From assembly GCA_020723385.1 (NCBI GenBank), contig DYIZ01000004.1, positions 1 to 64,000 of the forward strand: DNA of 64,000 bases. The letters run 5' to 3'. The notes beneath the pieces are model-generated. The model was not told where the DNA came from. It made no database searches and was given only the letters and a program-made list of their open reading frames with translations. Below, piece by piece: positions 25,262 through 33,788 of this stretch. A program made the position numbers and the translations under genes. The first letter of the stretch is position 1. Each line of letters opens with the position of its first letter. The DNA comes from Candidatus Aquidulcis sp. Lineage in GTDB: Bacteria; Chloroflexota; Anaerolineae; Anaerolineales; UBA4823.

Positions 25262-26116
25262 TTAGCCCGCTGTGGGCTGCAAACTGAAGTCTGCACTCCG
25301 GTTATTCATTGCTTCATCCCGGCGCGGGGGCGGGATTGGCGGGGGACGTCCCGTTTCCGGGTAAGGCTGCCGAAGCAGCGCCCGCAGGTTCATCACGGCG
25401 CGCCCATGCAACTGGCATACGCGTGATTCAGATACTTCCAGAACCGCGCCGATTTCCTTGAAAGTCAATTCTTCGTGATAATACAGCGAGAGCACCATCT
25501 GCTCACGCTCGGAGAGCGCCTTCAACGTTTCTACCAATCGGGATTTCAAGTCGCATTCTTCGTAAGCCTCTGCCGGGCCGGCATGCTCTTCGTCGGGCAG
25601 CAGCTCGTGCAAGGAGGTCGCCTCGTCGCCATCAGATTCCACCAGGCTGTCCAGTGAGATCATCATCCGGCTGCTGTCGGTCAGCGCCCGGTGCAGGCGC
25701 GGCAGGTCAATTTTCAAGTGAGAAGCCAGCTCGTCATCAGATGGCGCTCGCTGGAGCACACACCAGAGGGATGAGATTGCCTGCTGGACGGCGCGCACCC
25801 GCTGGCGTGCGCCTCGCGACAGCCAATCCATCGAGCGTAAGTGGTCCAGCACTTTGCCGCGCACCCGCAGCATAGCATACGTGCTGAACTGCGCCCCGAA
25901 AGCAGGGTCGAAGCGATCCACTGCCTCGATCAGGCCCAGAAAACCCTGGCTGACGGCGTCCTCGTAATCGGCGCCCATGCTCTGCGACAATCCCAGCCGC
26001 CCGAGGGTGTAATGGACCAATGGCACGTAGCGCAAGATAATTGCCTCGCGCGACCCGGGATCACGGTTGGCGATATATTGGGAGATCAGTTCGGCATCGT
26101 CTTGTCTGGCATCCAT
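25262..26116 (-). CDS. fliA: Flagellar sigma factor sigma-28 (FliA/SigD/WhiG type)
   Basis: 284 residues. Directs RNA polymerase to late flagellar promoters. Region 2 is VSQGFLGLIEAVDRFDPAFG with AQFSTYAMLRVRGKVLDHLR; region 3 has VRAVQQAISSLWCVLQRAP; region 4 has LSEREQMVLSLYYHEELTFK then EIGAVLEVSESRVCQLHGRA. These match FliA/SigD. The sigma-28 promoter in front of flgM, and FlgM itself, are present in the same region, giving a full FliA-FlgM circuit. There is a 30-residue Pro/Arg-rich C-terminal tail after region 4. Confidence 0.95.
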   Translation of the reverse strand: MDARQDDAELISQYIANRDPGSREAIILRYVPLVHYTLGRLGLSQSMGADYEDAVSQGFLGLIEAVDRFDPAFGAQFSTYAMLRVRGKVLDHLRSMDWLSRGARQRVRAVQQAISSLWCVLQRAPSDDELASHLKIDLPRLHRALTDSSRMMISLDSLVESDGDEATSLHELLPDEEHAGPAEAYEECDLKSRLVETLKALSEREQMVLSLYYHEELTFKEIGAVLEVSESRVCQLHGRAVMNLRALLRQPYPETGRPPPIPPPRRDEAMNNRSADFSLQPTAG

Positions 26117-26126
26117 GATCGGTTAC

Positions 26127-26495
26127 TCACGCCTCGGTTTCTATTGTGCTGAATGGCCGCTTGCTGGTCGCGGCCTGGGCTTCCTCGCTGGCTTTCAGCG
26201 CCTGGAGCAGTTCCAGCCGTGTACTTTCCAACGCGCCGCGGGCGACAAGCCAACTGGCGAGCCACAATAACAATCCCACGGTCAGCATCGCCGCCCCGGC
26301 ACGCACAACCGCCCAAACCAGGCTGGCGCCGGCGAAGATCGAGATGGTCACGGTGAGCAAACCAACGATGATCACGATCAGCCGGGAGACAGAAAAAAAG
26401 ATGTCCAACAGCAGCGGCACTTGCTTGGCTGAGCGGCGTTTGGCCCTTGGATGGGGCTGGATATTTTCGGGGGAGGGTTGTTGTTCTTCGGCCAT
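26127..26495 (-). CDS. Small membrane protein of the flagellar operon, unknown
   Basis: 122 residues from the ATG at 26495 (a GTG at 26540 would add 15). A polar N-terminus (about 1-25), then two hydrophobic helices (SVSRLIVIIVGLLTVTISIF and VVRAGAAMLTVGLLLWLASW), and a short helical cytoplasmic tail. No known family. It lies between flhF and fliA, 10 nt before fliA. Confidence 0.6.
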   Translation of the reverse strand: MAEEQQPSPENIQPHPRAKRRSAKQVPLLLDIFFSVSRLIVIIVGLLTVTISIFAGASLVWAVVRAGAAMLTVGLLLWLASWLVARGALESTRLELLQALKASEEAQAATSKRPFSTIETEA

Positions 26496-26580
26496 TTGAA
26501 GGATACTTATTTTGGGCGCTTCGGCGCTCTTCGACTGCACTCAGAGCGCCTATTTCGCAAACTGTCGGGTGGCTAGAAGG

Positions 26581-27813
26581 TCATCCATTCTTGCTCAATA
26601 GCAAATCTACCAGCCGCGAGGATTGAGCAGGCTGCAAATCATCCGGGATGCGCCGCCCGGCAGTGAAATACACCAGCGGCAGGCGGCTGCGCCAGGTGAA
26701 ATTGAAAGCGCTGCCGAAAGAGCCGGTCTCGTCGAGTTTGGTAATCACCAGCCCGGTCAGGTGGAATGGGCCGAATGCCGCCGCCGCATCGCTCAGGTCG
26801 CTCTCGCGGGCGGTGGCAGGCGCAGCCAGGTAAGTTGCCCGCCGGGGCAGCGCTGTGATGAACGCGCCCAGCTCGACGATTTCTGCCTCACGGCGCGGGT
26901 TGACCGAAGGTGTGTCCACCACCACCCAATCGGCATCCACTTCCGTCGCGGCGGCGGCCAATTCTTCGGGGGTATAGGCCAGCCGGAGGGGGATACCCAG
27001 CGTTTCGGTGTAGGCACGCGCCAGCGCAATGGCCCCGGCGCGCACCGTATCGGCGCATATCCAGGCGACTTTCTGCCCTTGCTGGCGGCGCTGGGCTGCC
27101 AGGCTGGCGCAGATGCTGGTCTTGCCCGCGCCGCTGGTTCCCACAACGCACACCAGCCGGTCGGTAGATGGCTGGCGCACGCGCAGCTCAGCTTCGAGCT
27201 GGCGCTGGATGTGCAGGCGGACGCGGCTGGCATCTTCCAGAGCGTTCCGGTTGAGAGAATTGTGGCAGGTTTCGATGACTTTGACAGCCAGTGAATCGTC
27301 CACACCCTGGGCGGACAGCCTGGCCCGAATGGTTTTCAAGGCAGCCGGGAGCAGAACGGGAGCCGCAGGGGGTGTTGCGGCCGCCGGAGCGCCGCTCACC
27401 CGGGGAGGTGTGCTCTGCGCGGTTCGAGGGGCTGGCTTCAGCGGGATGGGGGTCTCTTCGGGAACCGGCTCCCGCTTCCTTTCCGGGATCGTCTGTGGGC
27501 GAAGCATCTTTCCGCTTTGGGCATTCTGCCCGATGCGCGCCGTCAATTGCGACAGGAGTTCTTCGATGTCCTCACGGTGGGCGGGCGGGCGCTTGCGTCC
27601 CGGCGGCGTCACCGGCAGCGGGGATGGTTTGCGGGCAGACGAATCTTCCGCGGGTACAGCCATCACTTCGACTTCGGTGGGTTTCCATACCTGCCAGGCC
27701 GGGCCGGATGGCACCTGCCGCACGGAAACGATCATCGCCTCGGCGCCCAACTCGCGCTGGATCTGTTCGAGGGCGGCTTGTGTATTGGGAGCGCGAAAAG
27801 TTTGAGGGTTCAT
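26581..27813 (-). CDS. flhF: Flagellar GTPase FlhF
   Basis: 410 residues. SRP-type GTPase controlling flagellar position and number. The N-terminal B domain has MNPQTFRAPNTQAALEQIQR with ELGAEAMIVSVR. A Pro-rich linker (about 57-155) follows, then the N-G domain: P-loop GTSGAGKT (225-232), DTPSVNPRREAEI at the G3 position where DTAG is usual, and ITKLDETGSFG (G4/G5). The D-T-P change in G3 is noteworthy. FlhG/MinD-like partner not seen nearby. Placed directly after flhA. Confidence 0.93.
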   Translation of the reverse strand: MNPQTFRAPNTQAALEQIQRELGAEAMIVSVRQVPSGPAWQVWKPTEVEVMAVPAEDSSARKPSPLPVTPPGRKRPPAHREDIEELLSQLTARIGQNAQSGKMLRPQTIPERKREPVPEETPIPLKPAPRTAQSTPPRVSGAPAAATPPAAPVLLPAALKTIRARLSAQGVDDSLAVKVIETCHNSLNRNALEDASRVRLHIQRQLEAELRVRQPSTDRLVCVVGTSGAGKTSICASLAAQRRQQGQKVAWICADTVRAGAIALARAYTETLGIPLRLAYTPEELAAAATEVDADWVVVDTPSVNPRREAEIVELGAFITALPRRATYLAAPATARESDLSDAAAAFGPFHLTGLVITKLDETGSFGSAFNFTWRSRLPLVYFTAGRRIPDDLQPAQSSRLVDLLLSKNG

Positions 27814-27814
27814 A

Positions 27815-29884
27815 TCAGACGATCATCCCATGTGATTTTACTTTTGTCCCAGGGCTGACTTCAGAGAAGGCCAGCACAACCAGGTTGGGCAGCGCTTGTT
27901 CGATCAGGCGGCGGAAGGCCAGGCGCAGCTCACGCGGGCAGAGCAGGATGGGGAAATAACCCATTTGGGCCAATTTTTCCATTTGCTCGCCGGTATGCGT
28001 GAGGATGGTTTGCGCCAGCGAGGCGTCCAGTTGGAAGCCCACGCCGCTGTCGGCGGGGACCAGCGATTCACGCAGCGTGGCCTCCACCTGCGGAGAAATC
28101 GTGAATACGTGCAGGTAATTTTTCTCGTCGCGATACTGGTTCGACAGGGTGCGGGCCATCGTCTGCCGTACGGCTTCAGCCAAAATATTCGGGTTGCGGG
28201 TGATGGCGGCGTTGTTCGCCAGCACTTCCAGGATGCCGCTCAGGTCGCGGATGGGGACGCGCTCGCGCAGCAGGTTGCGCAGCACGGTTTGCAGCTCACC
28301 CAATGAGAGCATTTCTGGCACCACACCTTCGACCGCAGCGGGTGATTTCTGGCGAAGCTGGCCGATCATCTCCTGTACCATCTGGCGGGTGAGCAGCTCC
28401 CCGGCGTAGGTGCGCACGATCTCGGTGAGATGGGTGCTGAGCACTGAGAGGGGATTGACCACGGTATAGCCCATCAGCTCGGCGCGGCCCTTCTCGGCAT
28501 CGGTGATCCACAGGGCGGGCAGCCCGAAAGCCGGTTCGGTGGTGGTGATGCCGCGTAACTGCCCGTCGGTTTCCGAGGATGGGATCGCCAGGTAGCGGTC
28601 AACCATCAGTTCGCCTTCCGCCACTTCTTCACGGCGGATTTTGATGTGATAGGCCTGCGGCGACAAGCGCAGGTTGTCGCGCACACGCACCACCGGCAGC
28701 ACCAGCCCCAGCTCGGCCATCACCTGGCGGCGGATGCCGATGATGCGGCGCAGCATGTTGTCGGCCTGGCTTTCGTCAATCAGCGGGATGAGAGCATAGC
28801 CAATTTCCAGTTCCAGCGGATCGGCGACAACCATTTCGAGCATATCTTGCGGCGACTCTGGCTCGGCCAGGGCGGTGACGGGCGCAGCCTCGGCCTGGGG
28901 CGCTTTTTTCTGGTAGCGCCACAGGGCATACGCCCCGCTGCCCATCGCGCCGCCGATGGCAAGAAACGGCAGCTTGGGGAGGCCGGGCACCAGCGCCAGC
29001 GCGGCGATAATGATTGTGCCAATAACCAAAACATTGAAATTGGACAATTGGCCGACCATGTCGGTGCCGAGCGATGACTCGGAGGTGTTGCGGGTGACGA
29101 TCAGGCCGGAGGCGGTGGAGATGATAATGGCCGGGATTTGAATGGCGAGTCCCGCCCCGACGGTGAGCAAGACGTAGCTTTGCAGCGCATCCAGCAGGGA
29201 GAGCTGGCGCTGCAACACGCCAATGACGAACCCGCCGAGGATGTTGACCACCATGACGACTACGGCAGCGATCGCGTCGCCGCGCACGAACTTGCTGGAG
29301 CCGTCCATCGCGCCGTAGAAATCGGCTTCGGTGGCGATCTCCCGCCGCCGGGAGCGGGCCTGGGTCTCGTCAATCAGGCCGGCGTTGAGGTCGGCGTCAA
29401 TTGCAAGCTGCTTGCCGGGCATGGCATCCAGGGTGAAGCGGGCAGCCACTTCGGCCACGCGCCCGGCGCCGTTGGTGATGACGACGAACTGGATGATCAT
29501 CAACATCAGGAAAACCACCACCCCTACAACATAATTGCCGCCCACCACCAAACTCCCGAAGGTCGAGACGATCTTGCCGGCGTCGCCTTGCAGCAGGATC
29601 AGGCGGCTGGCCGAGATGCTGAGGCCCAGCCGGAAGAGGGTCACCAGCAGCAAGATGGTCGGGAAAACCGAAAAATCCATTGGGCGGGCGATGTACATGG
29701 TGAGCAGCATCACCCCAATGGACAGCGCCAAATTGACCACGATCAGCAGGTCTACGGCGAAGGGCGGCAGCGGAACGATCATCATGCCAATGATCATCAC
29801 CAGCGCCACAGCCATCACGGCGTCTTTCGAGCGGAGCAGGGTGCGGAGATTCAGGGAAGGGAGGGTGGTGGATATGGTGGACAT
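27815..29884 (-). CDS. flhA: Flagellar export gate protein FlhA
   Basis: 689 residues, normal length. FlhA forms the nonameric export gate and docks chaperone-substrate complexes. The N-terminal half has about eight membrane helices and the highly conserved RFTLDAMPGKQLAIDADLNA segment followed by GLIDETQARSRR (the FHIPEP region). The C-terminal cytoplasmic domain ends with VKSHGMIV. Preceded by the caggtt repeat array and flhB, followed by flhF 1 nt later. Confidence 0.96.
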   Translation of the reverse strand: MSTISTTLPSLNLRTLLRSKDAVMAVALVMIIGMMIVPLPPFAVDLLIVVNLALSIGVMLLTMYIARPMDFSVFPTILLLVTLFRLGLSISASRLILLQGDAGKIVSTFGSLVVGGNYVVGVVVFLMLMIIQFVVITNGAGRVAEVAARFTLDAMPGKQLAIDADLNAGLIDETQARSRRREIATEADFYGAMDGSSKFVRGDAIAAVVVMVVNILGGFVIGVLQRQLSLLDALQSYVLLTVGAGLAIQIPAIIISTASGLIVTRNTSESSLGTDMVGQLSNFNVLVIGTIIIAALALVPGLPKLPFLAIGGAMGSGAYALWRYQKKAPQAEAAPVTALAEPESPQDMLEMVVADPLELEIGYALIPLIDESQADNMLRRIIGIRRQVMAELGLVLPVVRVRDNLRLSPQAYHIKIRREEVAEGELMVDRYLAIPSSETDGQLRGITTTEPAFGLPALWITDAEKGRAELMGYTVVNPLSVLSTHLTEIVRTYAGELLTRQMVQEMIGQLRQKSPAAVEGVVPEMLSLGELQTVLRNLLRERVPIRDLSGILEVLANNAAITRNPNILAEAVRQTMARTLSNQYRDEKNYLHVFTISPQVEATLRESLVPADSGVGFQLDASLAQTILTHTGEQMEKLAQMGYFPILLCPRELRLAFRRLIEQALPNLVVLAFSEVSPGTKVKSHGMIV

Positions 29885-29890
29885 GGCTGA

Positions 29891-30022
29891 TAGGTTGAAG
29901 GTTAGCAGGTTACAGGTTACAGGTGGCAGGTCACAGGTAGCAGGTTACAGGTGGCAGGTTACAGGTGGCAGGTTAGGGTGAGAACTTTCAACGTTCCACC
30001 TGCAACTTTCCACCTGCAACTT
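29891..30022. repeat. Tandem/inverted 'caggtt' repeat array between flhA and flhB
   Basis: About ten copies of 7-10 nt units such as CAGGTTA and CAGGTGG lie in plus orientation from 29891 to 29980. Units in reverse orientation (CCACCTGCAACTT type) follow at about 29985-30022. The array fills the gap before flhA and extends into the last codons of flhB. Such arrays are common between Chloroflexota genes. It does not have CRISPR repeat-spacer structure. Confidence 0.85.
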
Positions 30023-31061
30023 GTTTCATCCGGTACACATAAGCAAGGATTTCCGCCATCGCCACATACAATTCCGGCGGGATTTCCTGGTCAACCTCGA
30101 CTGTGCGGTAAATAGCACGCGCCAGAGGGATGTTCTGGATTACGGGGATATGATTGAGCTTTGCCAGGGCGACGATGCGCTCGGCGATCAAATGAGCACC
30201 CTTGGCCAGCACCCTGGGAGCGTGCATCGCCGTGGAGTCGTATTGGATGGCGATAGCCAGGTGGGTGGGGTTGACAATAACCACGTCGGCTTTGGGTACG
30301 TTTGCCATCATGCGCATGCGCACCATGCGGCGCTGCTGGTTGCGGATGCGGCTTTTGATCATCGGGTCGCCTTCGCTGCGCTTCATATCCTCTTTGACTT
30401 CTTCTTTGGTCATGCGCATGGATCGAGTGAACTGCCAGCGCTGGTAGGCGTAATCGGCAATCGCCAGCAGCAGATAGGTTCCGCCCACGCGCATAATCAG
30501 ACTGGAAGCCATTTGCACCCACGCGCCTACCGCCGAGAAGAAATCGGTCTGTCCCAGGCTAAGTAGATCGTTGATGCGCCCTCTCAGGAAGCTGTATGCC
30601 ACCCACCCGACAGCCAACAACTTGATCAGGGCTTTCAGGAATTCCACCAGCCCCTGACCCGAGAAAAGCCGCTTGAAACCGGTGAGGGGGTTGAGTTTAT
30701 TGAAATCAAAGCCGATGCGTTTGCTGGCCCATAAAAAGCGGGTCTGGGCAACCGTCACGATAACGCCGGTTGCCATCAGGCCGAGAACGATCACGCTCAG
30801 GTCAGAAACCAGCCGGATTGAGTCGCTCATGAACAACTCTGATAACCACACTTTGCCGCTGGCTACATCGGGCAGCAAAGTCAGTGTATTGAGCACCATT
30901 CCCTGCAAATCGTTGTACAACTGCCGCCCGGGGCCAGTCAACAGCCAGCCGCCAATCAGCAGCGCAGCAGCAGCATTCAACTCCATACTGCGCGCTACCT
31001 GCCCTTCGGCGCGTGCCTCGCCTACTTTTCGAGCGGTTGGGGCCTCGGTCTTTTCGGACAT
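29988..31061 (-). CDS. flhB: Flagellar export protein FlhB
   Basis: 357 residues. FlhB switches export specificity from rod-hook to filament type by self-cleavage at NPTH; here NPTH is residues 264-267 (VVIVNPTHLAIAIQYD). The N-terminus SEKTEAPTARKVGEARAEGQ is canonical, followed by four membrane helices. The last 12 or so residues (KQVAGGKLQVER) are encoded by the caggtt-type repeat array, so the natural C-terminus has probably been replaced. Starts 6 nt after fliR. Confidence 0.95.
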   Translation of the reverse strand: MSEKTEAPTARKVGEARAEGQVARSMELNAAAALLIGGWLLTGPGRQLYNDLQGMVLNTLTLLPDVASGKVWLSELFMSDSIRLVSDLSVIVLGLMATGVIVTVAQTRFLWASKRIGFDFNKLNPLTGFKRLFSGQGLVEFLKALIKLLAVGWVAYSFLRGRINDLLSLGQTDFFSAVGAWVQMASSLIMRVGGTYLLLAIADYAYQRWQFTRSMRMTKEEVKEDMKRSEGDPMIKSRIRNQQRRMVRMRMMANVPKADVVIVNPTHLAIAIQYDSTAMHAPRVLAKGAHLIAERIVALAKLNHIPVIQNIPLARAIYRTVEVDQEIPPELYVAMAEILAYVYRMKQVAGGKLQVER

Positions 31062-31067
31062 AATGGC

Positions 31068-31829
31068 TCAGACTCCAATCAATGCCAACATGCGGGTGGT
31101 AATCGAGCCGAACAGTTCGGTAAATGTGGGGAATAGAATGGTGAGGGTCAATGCCAATACCAGTAACCCGATCCCCACCTTGAGCGGGATACCCAGGAAG
31201 AAAACCTGCACCTGGGGAGCGACGCGCGCCAGCAGCCCAAGGGTCACATCCGTCAAAAGCAAAGTCCCCACCACCGGCAGGGACATTTGGACCCCGGCGG
31301 TGATCAACCCGGAAGTGATGGTCAGCAGCCGTTCCACCGGAAGCCCCGGAAGCGGGTTATTGACCGGCAGCAGCGTAAAAGTGCGCTGGATGCCGATGAG
31401 AAAAGCGTGATGGCCATCCATGATCAAAAACAGTAAAATCGCCATCATCACAAAAATCTGATCGAGTGAGGATCCGGTGCCGCCCAGGGTGGGGTTAAGG
31501 ATTTGCCCGGCGGCGAAACCGCTGCCCAATCCCATCAGGTTGCCGGCGATTTCCAACGCAGCGAAGATGAGCGCCGCGGCAAACCCGGCCAGTGTGCCGA
31601 TGAGCAGCTCGCGTCCGATGGCAATCGCGAAGGCCAGTGTGGGAATGACGGCAGCCTCGGCAGGCAGCGGCTGCCAGGGGATGATGACGATGGTCAGCAA
31701 AAAGCCCAGGCCGATCTTGATCGTGTCGGGGACCATGCGCCCGCCGAGCACCGGCACCTGGATGATGAGCGCCAGGATGCGGGTGAGGGCAAGAAAGAAA
31801 ATTTGGGCTTGAGCGAGCGAGACGGTCAC
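31068..31829 (-). CDS. fliR: Flagellar export protein FliR
   Basis: 253 residues. Membrane component of the export channel with FliP and FliQ. Six predicted helices; conserved PVLGGRMVPDTIKIGLGFLL and the GSLAGFAAAL-like helix region with GIQRTFTLLPVN. The start is a GTG at 31829 with AGGAA upstream. First gene after the direct-repeat promoter at 31944-32010, so it may open the fliR-flhB-flhA-flhF-fliA transcription unit even though the upstream genes point the same way. Confidence 0.93.
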   Translation of the reverse strand: MTVSLAQAQIFFLALTRILALIIQVPVLGGRMVPDTIKIGLGFLLTIVIIPWQPLPAEAAVIPTLAFAIAIGRELLIGTLAGFAAALIFAALEIAGNLMGLGSGFAAGQILNPTLGGTGSSLDQIFVMMAILLFLIMDGHHAFLIGIQRTFTLLPVNNPLPGLPVERLLTITSGLITAGVQMSLPVVGTLLLTDVTLGLLARVAPQVQVFFLGIPLKVGIGLLVLALTLTILFPTFTELFGSITTRMLALIGV

Positions 31830-31869
31830 GGCGGCGGGTTCCTGTTGGGCAAAATCTCTCTGTCAAAGT

Positions 31870-31907
31870 GCAGGCTTTAGCCTGCGCCGGTTGGCGGGCT
31901 GAAGCCC
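31870..31907. repeat. Two short palindromes upstream of fliR
   Basis: GCAGGCT-TT-AGCCTGC (31870-31885) and GGGCT-GA-AGCCC (31896-31907) lie in the fliR leader region, between its predicted promoter and its start. They look like a copy of a dispersed 'caggctttagcctgc' element. Confidence 0.6.
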
Positions 31908-31943
31908 TCAACCCGGCTATTCTCAGATGATTCGACTAGCCCA

Positions 31944-32010
31944 AGGATACCGTTACCCGCTCGGTTTTTCAGTAAAGGGGGGATGAAGGGTGACTAAAGA
32001 TGGCGTAAAA
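31944..32010 (-). promoter_or_regulatory. Phased direct-repeat promoter upstream of fliR
   Basis: On the minus strand, four hexamers at exactly 11-bp steps: TTTTAC (32005-32010), CTTTAG (31994-31999), CTTCAT (31983-31988), CTTTAC (31972-31977). After the last, 22 nt lead to TATCCT (31944-31949), the likely -10 box. Expected start near 31937, about 110 nt before the fliR start codon. It begins just after the end of the response-regulator gene. Confidence 0.82.
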
Positions 32011-32024
32011 TTGCCCGGCAGGCC

Positions 32025-32471
32025 TCAAGCAGGCGTCATTTCTGCCGATAATAACGGCTTATTCCCCACTGCCGGGAGCACGACCGCCCCGGCTTCTTCC
32101 ATCGCTTGCTGGATACGGTCCACCAGCACTTCCACATCGAACGGCTTGACGATGAAATCGCGCGCCCCGGCGCTGATTGCTTGTTGTACGATTTCGAGAT
32201 AACCCAGCCCCGAGATGACGATGACCGTGGTATTCTGCAAATCGCCCCCCGCATTGAGCTGTTTCAGCACATCCAGGCCGTTCATTTGGGGCAGGAGGAT
32301 GTCGAGCACCATCACCTGCGGGTGAGCGGCGTGAAAATGCTCTAAGGCTTCGAGGCCGTTGCTGGCGGTCAGCGCGGAGTAACCCAGTACCCGCTTTGTG
32401 ACCAGGTAAATCAAATCACGCAGCGGGGGATCGTCTTCGACGATCAAGATGGTGGGTGTGGGGGTGTTCAT
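32025..32471 (-). CDS. Single-domain response regulator between fliQ and fliR
   Basis: 148 residues; a CheY-like receiver with no output domain. Motifs: TILIVEDDPPLRDLI (acidic pocket), VMVLDILLPQMNGLDV with the phosphorylated Asp, then a Thr/Ser and the FIVKPF Lys. A 20-residue tail follows. Sitting inside the export-gene string between fliQ and fliR is unusual for a receiver. It may feed signals to FliM/FliN or the two-component system at 38-42 kb. Start ATG at 32471; the longer frame to 32501 lacks a ribosome site. Confidence 0.88.
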   Translation of the reverse strand: MNTPTPTILIVEDDPPLRDLIYLVTKRVLGYSALTASNGLEALEHFHAAHPQVMVLDILLPQMNGLDVLKQLNAGGDLQNTTVIVISGLGYLEIVQQAISAGARDFIVKPFDVEVLVDRIQQAMEEAGAVVLPAVGNKPLLSAEMTPA

Positions 32472-32559
32472 TGGATCGCCTTGTCTAACATTACAGCGCA
32501 AGATCTGGATCTTATCTCGCCGGTAGACCCTAACCCGGACAAGCCGGAAAAAGATTAAA

Positions 32560-32680
32560 CGCGAAGGTTACAAAGGGCCTCACGAGGGAAACAAAAGGAA
32601 ACTATTTTAAAGCCTTCATGCCCTTCGTGAATCCTTTGTTCCCTTTGTGTTTCAAAATCTTTGCATAAAAAGCACAGGTT
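32560..32680. repeat. Degenerate inverted repeat in the fliQ to response-regulator gap
   Basis: The 267-bp gap (32472-32738) holds no gene. It has words of the type GAAGG-TTACAAAGG in the left half and CCTTTGTTCCCTTTGTG in the right half, an imperfect inverted repeat of a family common in Chloroflexota intergenic DNA. Nothing else recognised. Confidence 0.5.
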
Positions 32681-32738
32681 CGCAAGGAAAACCTTTAGGG
32701 TCTGGGTAAGCAGGTTGACATTGCGTTGTAATCCTATC

Positions 32739-33008
32739 TCAGCGGGGCATGGTGGGGAGGTTGACGAAGATACTCGTCGTAAAGGCCACCAACTTTTGCA
32801 CCATCCACGATCCCAGGAGTGCCAGCACCAGCCCGATCGAGATGATCTTCGGCACGAAAGAAATCGTGACCTCGTTGATCTGCGTCGCCGCCTGGAACAG
32901 GCTGACCAGGCTCCCAACGAGCAAGCTGACAATCAGAACCGGCGCAGCCAGCACCAGGGCCAGCATCACCGCGTCTTGAGCAAAACTGAGCACATAAGCT
33001 TCGGTCAT
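32739..33008 (-). CDS. fliQ: Flagellar export protein FliQ
   Basis: 89 residues, standard size. Two membrane helices (VMLALVLAAPVLIVSLLVGS and IISIGLVLALLGSWMVQKLV) separated by the conserved LVSLFQAATQINEVTISFVP loop. Encoded 15 nt after fliP, in the usual fliP-fliQ order. Confidence 0.95.
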   Translation of the reverse strand: MTEAYVLSFAQDAVMLALVLAAPVLIVSLLVGSLVSLFQAATQINEVTISFVPKIISIGLVLALLGSWMVQKLVAFTTSIFVNLPTMPR

Positions 33009-33023
33009 CGTAACTCTCCGGGG

Positions 33024-33785
33024 TTAGAAAAAGCTCTTTGCAAGCGAGTTGGCGATCAGGTACCAGCCGTCCACCATCACGAACAGTAAAATCTTGAACG
33101 GCAGCGAGATCAACGATGGCGGCAGCATCATCATTCCCATCGAGAGCAGGATAGACGATATCACCAGGTCAATCACCAGAAACGGCACGTAGATGGCGAA
33201 GCCCATGATGAATGCCGTGCGAAGCTCGCTAATGACAAAAGCCGGCATCAACACGACGGTAGGAATTTCATCGAGGGTTTGTGGGCGTTCCTGCCCATTC
33301 AGCTCGATGAACAACAGCAGGTCTTTTTCGCGGGTTTGTCTGAACATGAACTCCCGTATCGGCTCTGCTGCCCGGTCGAGCGCCGTCGCCTGGTCAATCT
33401 CATTGTTGAGGTAGGGCTGCAACGCGTCCTGGTTGACCTGGTTGTAAACTGGCGACATGATGAAGAACGTCAAGAGCATTGATAATCCGATGATAATCTG
33501 GTTGGGCGGGATTTGCGGCGTACCGATGGCATTCCGCAGCAGCGAGAGCACGATGATGATGCGAGTGAATGAGGTTGCCAGGATCAGGATGGATGGCGCC
33601 AGTGACAACACGGTGAGTAAAAGCAGCAACTGTACACCGCTGCTCACTTGCTGCGGCCCGCCCGCCGGGTCAACGGTCAGCGTGACGCCCGGCGCAGATA
33701 GCTCCGGGCTGCCCGAACAAGCCGACAATCCCAGCGCCATCACCGCGACGCCGACGATCAGGAGTAAACGTTTGGATTTCATCAT
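33024..33785 (-). CDS. fliP: Flagellar export protein FliP
   Basis: 253 residues. Forms the FliP5 core of the export channel. After the leader come LLLTVLSLAPSILILATSFT with RIIIVLSLLRNAIGTPQIPP, both highly conserved, and FVISELRTAFIMGFAIYVPF. The N-terminal leader contains a lipobox-like LSAC (20-23) followed by a short exported polar segment, so maturation as a lipoprotein cannot be excluded. FliP normally has a cleaved Sec leader. Lies between fliO and fliQ. Confidence 0.95.
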   Translation of the reverse strand: MMKSKRLLLIVGVAVMALGLSACSGSPELSAPGVTLTVDPAGGPQQVSSGVQLLLLLTVLSLAPSILILATSFTRIIIVLSLLRNAIGTPQIPPNQIIIGLSMLLTFFIMSPVYNQVNQDALQPYLNNEIDQATALDRAAEPIREFMFRQTREKDLLLFIELNGQERPQTLDEIPTVVLMPAFVISELRTAFIMGFAIYVPFLVIDLVISSILLSMGMMMLPPSLISLPFKILLFVMVDGWYLIANSLAKSFF

Positions 33786-33788
33786 ATC

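Noticed and set aside
29138-29890. A 250-codon plus-strand ORF opposite flhA, rich in His, Gln, Asp
   Set aside because: Antisense to conserved flhA; composition is that of a shadow frame.
29891-30022. A possible CRISPR array or VNTR
   Set aside because: Units are 7-10 nt with no spacers and include inverted copies; it is a dispersed caggtt-type array, listed as a repeat.
32044-32052. GCCGATAA-like sequence as another sigma-28 promoter
   Set aside because: It lies inside the response-regulator coding end, on the plus strand, with no TAAA at 15 nt upstream and no gene downstream in that direction.
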